NCBI GenBank assembly: GCA_003290165.1
Contig: QNQO01000197.1
Coordinates: forward strand, 558,001 to 622,000
Length of the DNA: 64,000 nucleotides
Origin: Berberis thunbergii
Taxonomy: Eukaryota > Streptophyta > Magnoliopsida > Ranunculales > Berberidaceae
Reading direction: 5' to 3'
Both the position numbers and the translations under genes were made by a program. The notes below the pieces were generated by a model that had not been told where the DNA came from, ran no database searches, and was given only the letters and a program-made list of their open reading frames with translations. Positions 32,617-44,514 of the stretch are shown here, piece after piece (the stretch's first letter is position 1; every line of letters begins with the position of its first letter).

Positions 32617-32952
32617 TTATGTGTCTTTTTGCATTGTTGGCCAGTAGTATTTCAATTTTAATGCTTTGTGAGCTAATGTCCTACCTCCTGGATAGTTCCC
32701 ACATATGCCGAAATGAATTTCTTGTAGAACATAGTCGGCATCACTGGATGAGAGGCATCTTATTAGTGGGTCCATGGTAGACCTCCTGTAGAGTCTGTCG
32801 TTAAGCAAGGCGTACCATGTTGTTTTGTTTCGGAGTTTACGAGCCTCCATCTTATCCGTTGGAAGTGTTTCTCTCTGTTTGTACGTCAGGATTGGAGTCA
32901 TCCAATTGTTCTCTTGATCTGTTGTACATGTTTCTTGCGCTTGATTTTCCAA
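32617..32952 (-). pseudogene. Gypsy integrase N-terminal (H2C2) region
   Basis: Contains RKLRNKTTWYALLNDRLYRR, VLQEIHFGICGNYPGGRTLA and KYYWPTMQKD. This is the linker and H-x-G-x-C-G-x-H zinc-binding segment of gypsy integrase. The second His is replaced by Tyr (GNYPGGR), so zinc binding should be weakened. It ends in frame shortly before the core domain starts. Confidence 0.75.
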
Positions 32953-33134
32953 TATTGAGCTCTCCTACAATGTGATGAGTGGATTATCGGTTTCTTCAAC
33001 TAGTGATGCCTCTTTGGCCAGTCTGTTAGCTCTGTCATTTTATGTTCATGCGCATCGTTGAATGTTATTGCTTTGAAACTATCAATCAGCTTGTTTGCCT
33101 TTTGATGATAGGCTTTCATCCGAGCATCTTTGAG

Positions 33135-33371
33135 TTAGAATTCATCATTCAACTGGTTGACCACTAACTTGGAGTCAGTGAAAATTTTGACTTCTTTTAC
33201 TTTGAGGTGTTTGGCTAATTGTAATTCGGCTATCACTATTTTATACTCGGCTTTGTTGTTAGAGGCTTTGAAACTAAATTTTGTTGCATTTTGCAACATA
33301 ACATCTTTCGAGTTGTACAAAATTATTCCAACTCCATTCCCCTTCTCATTGGATGCTCTGTCGCAGTGCAA
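33135..33371 (-). pseudogene. Gypsy RNase H domain
   Basis: Reads GNGVGIILYNSKD, then FKASNNKAEYKIVIAELQLA and KIFTDSKLVVNQLN. Catalytic Asp (start), Glu (NNKAEY) and Asp (TDSKLVV) are present. The DG at the start is DR. This domain removes the RNA strand during reverse transcription. Confidence 0.8.
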
Positions 33372-33425
33372 TATCCACTCATGGGAAGTTGATTTGGTGT
33401 TTCCTTCATCTTGACTATTGTTCGA

Positions 33426-34580
33426 TCAATGCTCGTTGACACCTGTGAACTCGATAATGAAATCTGCCAATGCTTGAGCTTTTATTGCAGTCTTAGAAGC
33501 ATAACTGATGTCGAACTGATCGAGCTCCATTTCCCTTTTTACCAGATTTTGGATAGCTCTTTTTTGTGCAATACTGACAGAAGTGACTATTTGGTCATGA
33601 CAGTGATGGGTGGGCTTGAAATTATGGCCGTAGCTTTCTTGAAGACACGACCAGAGCGAGTGACACTTTTTCCAAATACGGGTAATTAACTTTTGCGTTC
33701 GCAAATGTCTTACTGACGTAGTCGACTTGCATGCCATTTTCTTCTTGTATCAATGCAAAACTGATCACATAGTTCAAATACTGATAGATATAAGTACAAT
33801 GTTTCCCTTATGTTCGGATTTGATAGCAGTTCAGTACTTCCCATGTACGCCTTCAGTCTTTGAAAAGCCTTTTCACATTCTTCACTCCACTTGAGCGTTT
33901 TGTTCCCTTTCAAGATTTTGAAGAAGGGAAGACATTTGTCTGATGATCTGAAAATGAATCTGCTCAAGGCCACTATCTTGCCGTTGAGGCTTTATAAGCC
34001 TTTGATGTTGGTATGTGACTACATGTTGAAAAGCATCTGAATCTGTTTCGAATCAGCTTCGATTCCTTTTTATTGACATTGTACCCGAAGAATTTTCCTG
34101 ATTCTACTCATAACGTACATTTTTTTTGCTTCAGCTTCATTTTGTACTTTTGAAGCTGGAAGAAAGCTTGCTCAAGGTATTTGTTGTGGTTGTTTCTGTG
34201 TAGGCTCTTGGCTGGCATGACACTTCCATGGTCTTTCCAATTTGATCTTTGAACATTTTGTTCACATGACGTTGATACATGGATCCCGTATTCTTTAATT
34301 TGAATGACATTACTCAGCAACCGTACGTCCCGCTTTCTATTATGAAATATGTTTCTCTTGTTGGATGGATGCATTTGTATCTGGTTGTAAACAGAATATG
34401 CGTCAATGAAGCTTAGAAGCTCGTGTTCGGAGGTGGCGTCTTCTATTTGATCTATACGTGGGAGTGATAAACTATCTTTTGGGCAGGCCTTTTTTAGATC
34501 CGTCTAGTCTACACACAATCTCTATTTACCATTCTTTTTCTTAAAATTGTGTTGGCCTACCAGTCCGGGTATCAGATCCT
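33426..34580 (-). pseudogene. Gypsy reverse transcriptase remnant
   Basis: Pieces in different frames: LTYKMHPSNKRN...ITERG-type sequence near 34370, LEQAFFQLQKYKMKLKQKKC near 34130, FFKILKGNKTLKWSEECEKA near 33900 (RT connection), and MELDQFDISYASKTAIKAQA near 33500. Order and strand match the flanking RNase H. Several frameshifts and apparent small deletions remove the catalytic YVDD context as an intact motif. Confidence 0.65.
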
Positions 34581-34975
34581 CATCCATAAATCTCGGATTG
34601 ATCGCTTTCACGATCGGTTAGATCATTCATTCTCTTCAGGTACACAGTGTAAAACATATATCAGTTATCTTGACTGTTCATTTGATCCCCGTGGTGGCAT
34701 CCGTTTCTCTTCCCTTTGGACCACTTGCTTTCAATCCGATGAATTCATCGAGTCGCCCTCTCTAAATCAAGTACTCGATTTCGTCCTTCAAGTTTTGGCA
34801 ATCTTTTGTGTTATGCCCGTGGTCTTTGCGAAAGGTACAATACTTGTTCTTATCTCGTCAGATCGAATCTCCCCTCAACTTGAGTGGCCATTTGATGTAT
34901 TCCCAGCTCGCCATGGACTTCAGGACATTTCCCGACTCGTTTTCATAGCTGTGTACGGTTTGTATTTTGTGATAA

Positions 34976-35945
34976 CTACATTCGTCGACTGTTCGTGTTT
35001 GGATCTTTTGGATTGCAGCTTTCCGGGTTCTTGATTGTTGTATTTGTACCTGCCATTGGTCTGATGTCTTTTTGACTAGCCACCTTCCTTCCGTGGCTTG
35101 TCATATTTCTTTCCCTCATCTTTTCATTCTCGATTTGTTGGGAAGAATCTTTTCTCAGACTTCTTCTTTTTGGAGGCCAACATCTTCTCAAGGGTGATGT
35201 ATTTTTGAGTAGTTTTCAATAAGGTCATCATGTTCCTTGGAGGGTCCAGATTCAAAAAGTTGTAAAATGACCATTTTTTATTCTGGGGGTGAAAGTAGTT
35301 ATGGTCGTGACGTCACTACATCCGTCAATAATTGTTAACTCGTCTGTAAAACGAGTAACATACTCCTTGATATTTTCTTCGGGCTTTTGTTTGATATGAA
35401 GCAAATAGTGTGGATAATTTCTGATCCGTTGGCTGCCAATGAACCTTGTGATGAAGGTCGTGGCTAGTGACTGGAATTAGTCTATAAACCTGGGTGGAAA
35501 ACTGTTGAACCAACTCATCGTTGTAGATGTGAGGCTAGTCAGAAAGGTTCAGCACAAAATTGACTCCATGCATTCTTTCAGTGCCATCATATGGTGGAAA
35601 TGTTGTAGATGGTCTGACAGATCGGTGGTATCGTCATAAGTTTCAAACTTTGGGGAGTGAACTTTTTCGGTCGAGGGGTCTTCATGAGTGCGCCAGAGAA
35701 CGGTTGCTTAGCCAACTCGTACAACACATTGAGATCTGTGACTCTGATCCTGAATGGAACCTGTGGCAGAATTCCATCACTCTGGGAACTATCTCCTTGT
35801 GGTTCATTGCCTTCAAAGTTTGTTCGTTGAAGCTTGACAGGAGCTTCACGGTTATTTCGAATGTGGTTGGCAGAATTTTTTTGTAGTGGCGTTTGGATGT
35901 ATTCGACAGGTGGAGCACGTTCCTAGGTGAACTTTTCAACCACAT
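34976..35945 (-). pseudogene. Gypsy gag remnant of the minus element
   Basis: Short frames such as FHSGSESQISMCCTSWLSNR (upper end) and a basic RRCWPPKRRSLRKDSSQQ-type tail (lower end) lie where gag should be, between the primer-binding site and RT. Individual similarity is weak; the call rests mainly on position. Confidence 0.45.
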
Positions 35946-36195
35946 TGACCAGGCAATCCATTTGTACTGCTAGATGTCTGGGATGGTTGAGTCACCAATC
36001 CATATGGTATTGCATTACCTAACATGATGGGTTCTCAAAGTGTTGGATTTGAGATATGTCTGATTGGTAATTCAGTTTCACTAACGGAAGGGTTGTCTTG
36101 ATTGTTGCCAAGCTGAGAGTTTGCCTTGATTCGTGTAAGGAAATTACTAACAAGAGACTCCTTTTAGAAAAAGGAAACTGTTGTTTCCCACGGAC

Positions 36196-36202
36196 GGCGC
36201 CA
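36196..36202 (-). other. Gypsy primer-binding site
   Basis: The minus strand reads TTTGGCGCCGTCCGTGGGAA just inside the LTR end (CATCA at 36206). The TGGCGCC core is the usual primer-binding site of Tat/Athila-type gypsy elements. Confidence 0.75.
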
Positions 36203-36205
36203 AAC

Positions 36206-36650
36206 TGATGCGTCCAAATCCGTTCTCCTAGAGATCTAACCTGCAAAAAAAGGTTAGATTACCAAAGACTGTCTTGTTTTATGGCCGAAGACACTTCGAT
36301 GCTTATGTCAATTAATATGTGGGAAAAGACAAAATTTGGATAGAATATAGTCTCTTATATTTGCATACCTTTGTCAACCTTTTACCTTATATAATGTTCG
36401 TCATTAATTCTTTGCATGACTTAAGCATGTACGGTGTGATGAAAGGATGCATTATTTGTAACAATCTCCTCATTCATTGAGATATGTCATTAGGGAGTGT
36501 TTCTTGCCATGACTTGTCTCCTTTAGATGTAGCCTCCTCTAGCTTTCCATCATTTAGAGGTTTTCGATAGGAAAGATCCCAGGAATCTTCATTAATCCAA
36601 AAATTGTCAACTCTCTAATTTTTCTGGTTGTTAATGAAAAACAGATACTT
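36206..36650 (-). repeat. 5' LTR segment of the minus gypsy element
   Basis: Non-coding sequence upstream of the primer-binding site in the element's sense, ending CATCA. The outer limit near 36650 is set only by the start of LINE reverse-transcriptase sequence on the other side. Confidence 0.5.
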
Positions 36651-36663
36651 CAAAGGTTGGTTG

Positions 36664-37800
36664 CTACAACAAAATCATGCCAAAAGGAGATGAGACTATG
36701 GTTATCACATCAAAGCGAGGTGTCGGGTTAGAAAATACTTGCACACCGAGAGATGGACTTCCATATAGAACACCCAAAGGGAGTGTACATGGTTCTGGTA
36801 TCCCAATCTCATCTGCGTCCATATTTATCAATGATACTCTCCATAAATTGTCATCTTCTTCTGCAAACCGCCACAACCACTTGAAAAGTAAGGCATAATT
36901 AAAAGTGCTCACTTAGCGAATGGCTAATCCACCTTCAATTTTTTGGACAACAAATTTTCTCCCAACCCACCAAATGAATCTTTCTAGAATTTGGTGTGGA
37001 ACCTCAAAGGAAGTCGCGCATGATCCATTCCATTTTGGCTGCTATTGAAGATGATACCTTGAAATAGACAAAGGGAACAAAAGCTAAAGTGGATTGAATA
37101 AGTGCTAACCTGCCTGCTTTCGAGAGGAATTTGCGTTTTTAACAAACTAGTCTTGATTTCATCATTTCGATTGTCTGATCCCACATAGTTCTACTTTTAA
37201 ATTTAGCACCCAAACGCATGCCTAAGTACTAAGCTAGAAGTAGACATGTTCCACAACCAAATAAACCTGCCAATTGTTGCAGATGAGACTTCTCCAATGA
37301 GCAACACCACCGATTTGTGAAAGTTGATTTTCAGACCTGAAATAATTTCGAACCAATGCATAATTATTTTGAGAGCAAAAACTTGAGTAGCAAAGGCATC
37401 ACAAAGAGGATAGTATCATCCGCATGCTGAATAATGAAAATAAGAAGATTACCCTCTGTGAATGAAACCCTCTCACTAGAGAAGCATTAATCGCTTTAAT
37501 AATCATTTGGGTTAGACCTTCTGCTGCAAAAATAAAGAGGACAAGAGACGAAGGATCACCTTGATGCGGGCCTTTACAACTCTTGAAAAACCTTGCAGCT
37601 GACCATTAATCTTCAGGAAGAAATTAGCCATACACTTGCAAGCGGAAAGCCAATGGATCCATTTGGAGTCAAACCCCATGCAAGCCATTACCAAATGCAA
37701 GTATCTCCAAAAAACATTGTCAAATGCTTTTGAGAAATCTAATTTGATGACGGCCCGGGAACACCTTCCTTCTTTTTGAAATCAATAATTTCATTGGCTA
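36664..37800 (-). pseudogene. LINE reverse transcriptase, C-terminal half
   Basis: YALLFKWLWRFAEEDDNLWR near 36890 is the conserved segment after the RT domain of plant LINEs. Near 37690-37500 MGFDSKWIHWLSACKCMANF and INGQLQGFSR occur. After a frame change, FFKSCKGPHQGDPSSLVLFI follows, the motif before the catalytic box (GLRQGDPLSP in active copies). Stops and shifts are frequent. Confidence 0.75.
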
Positions 37801-38799
37801 TCAAAGGATTATCAACCACCTGCTGCACTTTGAAATGGAGAAATGACTAAATTAAGAACGTTTTTCAATCTATCCGCCAATACTTTGGTGATGATCTTAT
37901 ACGTCCTGTTCAAAATACTGATAGGTCTGAAATCTTTGCATGTCCGCACTTCCGCACATTTAAGAATAAACAAGATGATAGTAGTATTAAACCACCAATC
38001 TAGAAAATTCCTACTATTAAAATCTTCAATAACTTCTAGAAAATCAATTTTGATTACCTCTCACATTTTTAAATAAAACTTCATTGAGAAATCATTAAGA
38101 CTTGGAAAATTTTCTGATTTGAGCTCTTGCATTGTCCCTCTAATTTTCATCTCTGAAAAGTTCTCCACTAAGGAGGTAGCCACAGGCTGGGAGATGATTG
38201 AAAACTAATCCCTATGAAGAAAGGTTGCCATTCTTTTTTTTCTAAGCAACTCTTTGAAGTGAGAAACCATAATTTCTCTGATGTTGGCTTCATCCACTAC
38301 CAACTACTGACCCATGTTAAGAGCTTCAATAAAGTTAAACAGTCTACGTCTGTTGATTAGTTTATGAAAGAATTTGGACCTCTGATCCATATCACAAGTC
38401 CAATTGACCTCGGACCTAATACTCCAAAACTCAATATTTCTTTTGGTTATCTTTGCTCATTTCTGATGTAGTTGCACTCTACGAGACATCTCCTCGGCAG
38501 TCAAGTCGATCTCTTTATCAGCATCAATGTTAGCGATCAAAACAAAAATATTTTGAATACATAAATTGTTCTTACCCCAAAAATTAGTCCTTCAATTCAT
38601 ATTGCATCTGATAGCCTTAAGTTTGTTCCACCAAGATGTCATCCCATCTGCCAAAGTCTAGTGATCAACCCAACCATTATCAAAGGAAAAGAGGCGAGCA
38701 CTGCAACCAATAGATAAGTTCACCAGCATAATCGTGTGATAATCAGACATTGCCGCTCCCTTGAGCCATTCGATTTTATCACCGAATTTAGCAATCCAA

Positions 38800-39420
38800 T
38801 CCATTGAAGCAAGAAAATGATTAGGTCGACAAAGATTAGAGTGTTATCTTCGATTGGACCACGTGAACTTTCCCCTATTTAGACTAAAAGCAACGAGTTC
38901 TTCCTCATTAATGAGCTCATTGAATTTTCGCATGCTCATGGACCTCTTTTCGCATCCTTTCTTTTCGTTCATGTGACAGATAACAATGAATTCTTCTGCT
39001 AACACTCACGGCAATTTCACCCAACCATCAATGTCATAAAGTTCTTCCCGAAATTGATATTTCAGCGAATTATCACAAGGGCCATAGATGTTAGACCCTG
39101 ACAAAAAAGAGTTGTATGAAATCATTTGAAACTGAATAAAAAGAAAAAAAACACCTTTTAACACCGCCCTCATCTGCAAAATATCAGCATCCTAGATAGC
39201 TAATAAACCTCTCTAACTGCCAATGGATTCCACTGTAGCCCAATCAAAATAGCTATCCCCCACTACCTTTTGATAAATTCTCGAGAGCATCTCTCCAATT
39301 TGGCTTCCTAAATGAAAACTAAATCCGGATGATTATTTGAAACTAATCTTCGGCAACCTCTTTGTCTCTCAGAACTTTCGAGCCCCCTACAGTTCCATGA
39401 AAAGTTTTGTGATTCATGAA
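38800..39420 (-). pseudogene. LINE endonuclease (APE-type) remnant
   Basis: Minus frames read NFSWNCRGLESSERQRGCRR near 39410, then GKFTWSN near 38870 and LKGAAMSDYHTIMLVNLS near 38740. They correspond to WNCRG at the start and SDHxPI near the end of the exonuclease-endonuclease-phosphatase fold. Several stops are present. Confidence 0.65.
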
Positions 39421-40493
39421 AGACTTTCTACCCCGAGGTTGGTAGACCCGTACATTGCTCTGTCAGATACTAAACCCCGCACCACGGTTTGAACCATGCA
39501 CAAAGCCCTTTCTTCATCCTGACTGAGGTCCACTCCCACTGCCAAGCCTATTTCTTTGAAAGTCGAAAGACCAGATGTTTATCCTGATTGAGGTCCACTC
39601 TCACTGCCAAGCCAATTTCTTTGAAAGTCGAAAGACCAAATGTCTTTTTTGAGCCAAACGACGGGTAGAAACACAAAGCTCTACTGTATCACTGATCTTA
39701 GAAACACCCCTTGAAAATTGCCCAGAGCATGTTTGCTAGAAAGAACAGAACCTAGATAGTTATTCCAAGTTATCTAGAATCATGGGGAGCGTCTACGTGG
39801 TCTACTGTGGACTAGAAACTCTCCAAATGTGTGACACATTGTTCTGCTAGCCAACCATGGACTCCAACATACTGTTCTACTCGTAGCTCAAAACCAGGCG
39901 AGTAAGTAAGAGACACCGAACATTCGTGGGTCGGATTGGAATATTATCTTCTTACCAGCCCAACCGGAGTGCTACAACCCTTAATTTCCACCCGCCCCAT
40001 TTTGTTAATTGCCATGATTTAGTGGAATTTTGTTTAAGCGTGAACTTGGATCTAGTTAGAAACACTGAAAAATTAACCCATTCAGTGGCTCTATCATGCT
40101 GGGTTTTTAGTCATCTTACGGGCCTATTGGCATGCATGCACATCTTGGTCAGTAAAGGGTCCAAGTTGAAAACATCTTCCTTTACAACTTCTAAGACCTT
40201 CCAATAATTGTTAGAAGCCTGTTGACCAATAGACTGGGTAGATTATGCTTCAAAATGGATATGGACTCCTGGCAAGGCGAAAGCCTAACAATGTCCTTAC
40301 CTTTGTCCTGCTGAGTTGGGCGAAGTGACTCAGAGATCCGGTTACCCACTAAGCCAAAAAGAGAAGCAGAGGAATGGGGAGGTACCGGATCTTGCCGGGA
40401 GACTGACCACTCAAAATAAAAAATCTAGTTGAATGCTCCTTTTGTTTCTCACAAGAGGTTACTTGAGGAGAGTTGGCAAAAACCAAAAAAGCT

Positions 40494-40886
40494 TTATGGC
40501 CATCGAAAAAGGAAAACAAACATCCATTGAATCACCGAATCAGGTAACTGTATCACCAATCTTGTACTGTTCTCTCCATCAACTGGATATGCATAAAGAG
40601 GAGGATTGTCCCAAACTCGTGATAGCAAAAAATTAGAGTAGTCAAAGTGGGTAGAGTTAGTTGCAACACTGCCCTTACTGACATTAGAAGTAGATCTAAC
40701 ACCTGAAAAATTGGTGGTCACCACCTCTACAAACGTTCTATTGCTCCAGGGGAGAACAACATTGGGCACTTGCACATAGAAACCCTCGTATCTGCTTACT
40801 TGCTGCTTGGGATCTAGATGAGGCACATGCTTCATAACCACCTCCTTCAGAGCCTGAACGAGCTGCTTCGCCCTTCCCTTCCACAT
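40494..40886 (-). pseudogene. Possible LINE ORF1 fragment
   Basis: A 130-codon frame beginning MWKGRAKQLVQALKEVVMKH. It lies upstream of the endonuclease in the LINE's sense. I recognise no specific domain, so the assignment is positional. Confidence 0.35.
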
Positions 40887-41279
40887 CTGCTAGCACCTCA
40901 GAGTTTTAGACCCTGACCCCCAACCCACCACAATAGAAAGGAAGATTTTCACCTATTAACCTTTTTCACCACCATAAACCATCCGTTGTTGATCTTCCAA
41001 CTGGCTAAGTAGGTGTTGGAACCTAATTTCACAGTTTTCTTAAGCTTAATCCCTATCCATTCTCCCATCTACAGCTCTACAAAAACTTTGATTCTAACCC
41101 TCGTGCTGGATTCTAATAACAACAATTCTCTTATTGACTTTCAAACCCCAACTTCTTTCCCATTAATCTTCAACAAACGTAGATTTTCACCTTCAAACCC
41201 TATCTCTCACAAGATTAAGCACGATTGAACATTCATACAAGCATCAAATTAAAAAGTAAGAAAACAATGGACAGTCACC

Positions 41280-41770
41280 AGGTGCAATGAATCCGACTAG
41301 ACACCGGGGGACCAAGATGTCAGTCCTCACCACCATATTAGACAACTGCCACCAGATCTAGATCCGGACACTCACCACCAGATCCAGAAGTTCGCCTTTG
41401 TCTTGTTAAAAGAACTCTTTAACCCACCATATCTAGACGCTCACCACCATATCACCGGAGACGTTCAACACCAAAAGCAGATCCAGACCAAATATGCTCC
41501 CCACCAGTGGACTCGCCACCAGACGCTCACCACCCAAGACACTCACCACCACCTTTAGTCGCTCACCTACAGTCTCTCACCAGAGACACTCTACCACATA
41601 TCCAAAGGCAGAGCACATAAGCAAATCCAGTCCATACCAGAATCGCTCCACCACAGTCGTTCCCCCAAATACCAGAGTCGTTCTCACCTTTAGTCACTTC
41701 CCCAAAGATTGGAGTCACTCTCACCTTCGCTTGCTCCACCACAGCCACTTGTTAGATCTCCACCTTTAGT
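41280..41770. repeat. Degenerate CTCACCACC-rich repeats
   Basis: More than a dozen spaced copies of CTCACCACC or CTCACCAGA-like words, mixed with AGATCCAGA and TTTAGTC, give an irregular 20-30-bp periodicity. The frames across it are low-complexity and not treated as genes. Confidence 0.6.
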
Positions 41771-41850
41771 TGCTTGTTAGATCCACCATACTAGAGTCAT
41801 TATCCACCTTCATCACACCAACACAAAGTAAAAATAGGACCAATTCTAGC

Positions 41851-42006
41851 CAGCCCGCTCCCATGGCCTGTTTTCACAGCCTTGGGGGGCGAAAATATGA
41901 TTTTGCCCTTTTTTTAACTACCAACTCAAAAAAATGTTTAAATAGAGGGGGACAACATTGTATTTTTGCCCCCAAGGCTGTGAAAACAGGCCATGGGAGC
42001 GGGCTG
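41851..42006. mobile_element. Hairpin MITE with 38-bp terminal inverted repeats
   Basis: Left arm 41851-41888 begins CAGCCCGCTCCCATGGCC; the right arm ends GGCCATGGGAGCGGGCTG at 42006. The outer 38 bases pair with no mismatch and the inner part is also largely palindromic. The CAG...CTG ends resemble hAT-type MITEs. I could not find a convincing 8-bp target duplication. Confidence 0.8.
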
Positions 42007-42206
42007 TGTAGCAAAACTCTAAAAATAGATTAAAACAAGCAAAGATTTGGTTAAAACTTAAGCCCTGCGTACAAGTAACTCTGAGAGAGTTTTTACATTC
42101 GATATGCCAGATAAATCGAAATAAATCCTTGACATGATTGACGCAACCATTGCAATGACAATGTTGATCGACTTTCAACAACATAATGATCGACGATCTG
42201 ACTACC

Positions 42207-44299
42207 CAGGCATGTATCTACATGGGGTACTTGCCCCCACTAAATTTTGAATTTTTTTGGGTTATTTGCGATTTGCCCACCTTGCGAACCAATGCTGCCA
42301 CCCTGCCCACCCCTTCCCCTCTCCCAGTATTCTCTACAACCCCAACGAATTCCCTTCGGCCCGCCCCTTTCCTATGTTCTGTTCATCGCAAAATTGACAA
42401 CTGCCATGTTTCCTCCTCTCTTTCTCTCCCTACCTTTCTGCTTGATTTATTTACCTTTCCTATCATCGCTACCAGTCACCAGCAACCTTAAACTCTCTTA
42501 TCTACTTTGAGGAAGAAGTTTTTTTTTAAGTATTTTCTCAAGATGAATTCGTATCTCGAGGTCTAGTTTTGTATTTTATTCATAGAATTTTTCTGGAGAT
42601 ACATTCAAATATTTGATCCATTAATTTTTTCCTCAAAATACATGTTTGTATCAATACATGTTTGTATCTCGAGGTTCATCTGTGCGTTATAGTTTGAAAG
42701 GCATTTTGGTAAATGAATGTGAGTATTTTGACAGTCAATGCATGTTCACTGCTAGTCCTGGGGGAGACTGCAATAGTGATTAATGATGGAGATAATCTCT
42801 AATTAGTTATTTTTTATAAAGGGCAAATCGCAAATAACTCAATTAGATTGATCAATTTTCTTCCCCCATAGGCTAGATGGAGTTTTGTTTAGCAATTGGT
42901 GTTTTATATAGTTATTTATGTATTGTTCAAAAAAAAAAGTGTAAAAGTAATTTATTATTTTAATTAACTATGATTCATCACTCCGCCCCCTCAACAATAA
43001 TCCTGGCTCAATCACTGTATCTACCTCATCCATAATAGCTACTAGCTAGCTTCTACCAAAGGTGGCTCAACTTGCATGGTACTTGCAAAGTTTAGGCTAC
43101 ATTAGATAGGCATTAATACAAGTATATATGCTTATAATAATGTTATTAACTTGTGAGTCAACACACCTATTATGTGAGAATCCCATTCCAAAATGTACAA
43201 CAGTAATAAGTAGAAACTAACAATTACCACTCATAACACAAAATGTGTGATGTCTACACACTTAATTTTTGGTTGAAGGTGGGTTGTCATGGAATTCTAT
43301 CAAAAGTAACTAAGGAGTTTAGTTAAAAAAAAATTTAATTAATTAATTAAATAAAAAACAGCGAAGAAATAATAGAACTACAGGTATCACTTATGCAGTG
43401 AAGTGATGGAGTCAGAATCGTTGTTGACGAGTAAAGTGATGAGCCATAGATAATATAACAATTAATTACTTTAACAAAAAAATTGAATTCCAACAATACA
43501 TAAACAACTATACAAAACACCAATTGCGAAACAAACTCCATCTAATCTATGGGAAAGAAATTAAGTCCAACAAGCAACTTTGTAGGAGCACAAAAGATCA
43601 ATATAGGGGGATAAATCAAATTAGTATATATACTTAAGGGGCATAAATTAATTTTAAATGTAAAATTAGAGTGGATCAAAAATTGGATTATTTGCAATTT
43701 GCCACCTATCGTAAATAGCTAATTAGGGGTTACCAAGTCATTAATCACCATTGTTGTCTCCCACAAGGACTAGCAATCAATGTGCATTGATTGTAAAAAA
43801 AATTTACATTGATTACCAAAACTCACTTCAAATAATAACCCACAGATGAACTTCGAGATACAAACAAGTATCTTGAAAAAAATTAATGCATCAAAATTTT
43901 CATGTATCTCTAGAAAAATCATGTGAATAAAATTCAAAACTAGACTTCAAGATACGAATTCATCTTGAGAAAAAACATTTTTTTTCTCAAAGCAGGCAAG
44001 AAAGATTGAGGTTGTTGGTGGCTGATGGTGAATTAACAATGGTGGGAAAAAGAACTTAATCAAACAAATAGAGAGAGGGAGGAAGAGAGTAAGAAGCGGG
44101 GCGATTGCCGATATTGTAATTAACAGATAAAGGGAGCAGAAGAGAGGAAAAGACGAAGCATAATCGTCAGAGTTGCAGAAAATAGAGAAAGAGGAAGGAG
44201 TGGGACAAGATGGAGTCAGCATATTAAAAATAATTTCAAAAATTTCAAAAATCAAGTGAGGACAAGTGCCCCCGCTTGCCCCTTGTAGCTCCGTCCCTG
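42207..44299. mobile_element. Large inverted-repeat element with hAT-like ends
   Basis: The ends are CAGGCATGTATCTACATGGG (left) and, on the minus strand, CAGGGACGGAGCTACAAGGG (right). The interior is a long inverted duplication: 42228-43020 against 43372-44280, with a 350-bp loop. Matching landmarks are TGAATTCGTATCTCGAGG near 42543 and its inverted counterpart near 43950, and AGATGGAGTTTTGTTTAGCA near 42873 and its counterpart near 43530. The right arm has an extra segment of about 120 bp. There is no transposase, and flanking duplications are not clear (TGACTACC against CACTTACA). Confidence 0.65.
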
Positions 44300-44514
44300 C
44301 ACTTACAAGCGTTTATTAGAACTAAAACATGTTTGTGCATGCTACACAGCTATACTCTTAAAACGTTGTAAAATTTTAGAAATTCTAATCCAGTAAAATC
44401 CATCCAAGAAATCAGCCATATGGTTGATATATTAAAATTTATGCAGACCCGACCCAAGCCTTAGGCAACTATGGGTTGCCAAATTTTTAGGAAAAACCTT
44501 GATGACATATTTTA

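Larger units (their letters stand above)
30950..36650 (-). mobile_element. Second Ty3/gypsy element, minus orientation
   Basis: In transcript order: LTR segment (about 36650-36206), primer-binding site, gag (about 35945-34976), RT (about 34560-33710), RNase H (33371-33135), integrase zinc finger and core (32952-32128), a C-terminal tail including NWEGPYKVVKI-like sequence near 31830, then the 76-bp array. Every coding segment has frameshifts or stops. No 3' LTR was identified before the neighbouring + strand element begins. Confidence 0.75.
36650..40900 (-). mobile_element. Decayed plant LINE (non-LTR retrotransposon)
   Basis: In transcript order: an ORF1-like region (40886-40494), an endonuclease-like region (about 39420-38800) and reverse transcriptase (about 38700-36664), all minus strand and all broken. 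The 3' end abuts the gypsy LTR; no poly-A tail is visible there, so the LINE end may be truncated. Confidence 0.7.

Noticed and set aside
41494..41769. Proline/serine/threonine-rich frame
   Set aside because: Follows the CTCACCACC repeat; no conserved domain and no splice context.
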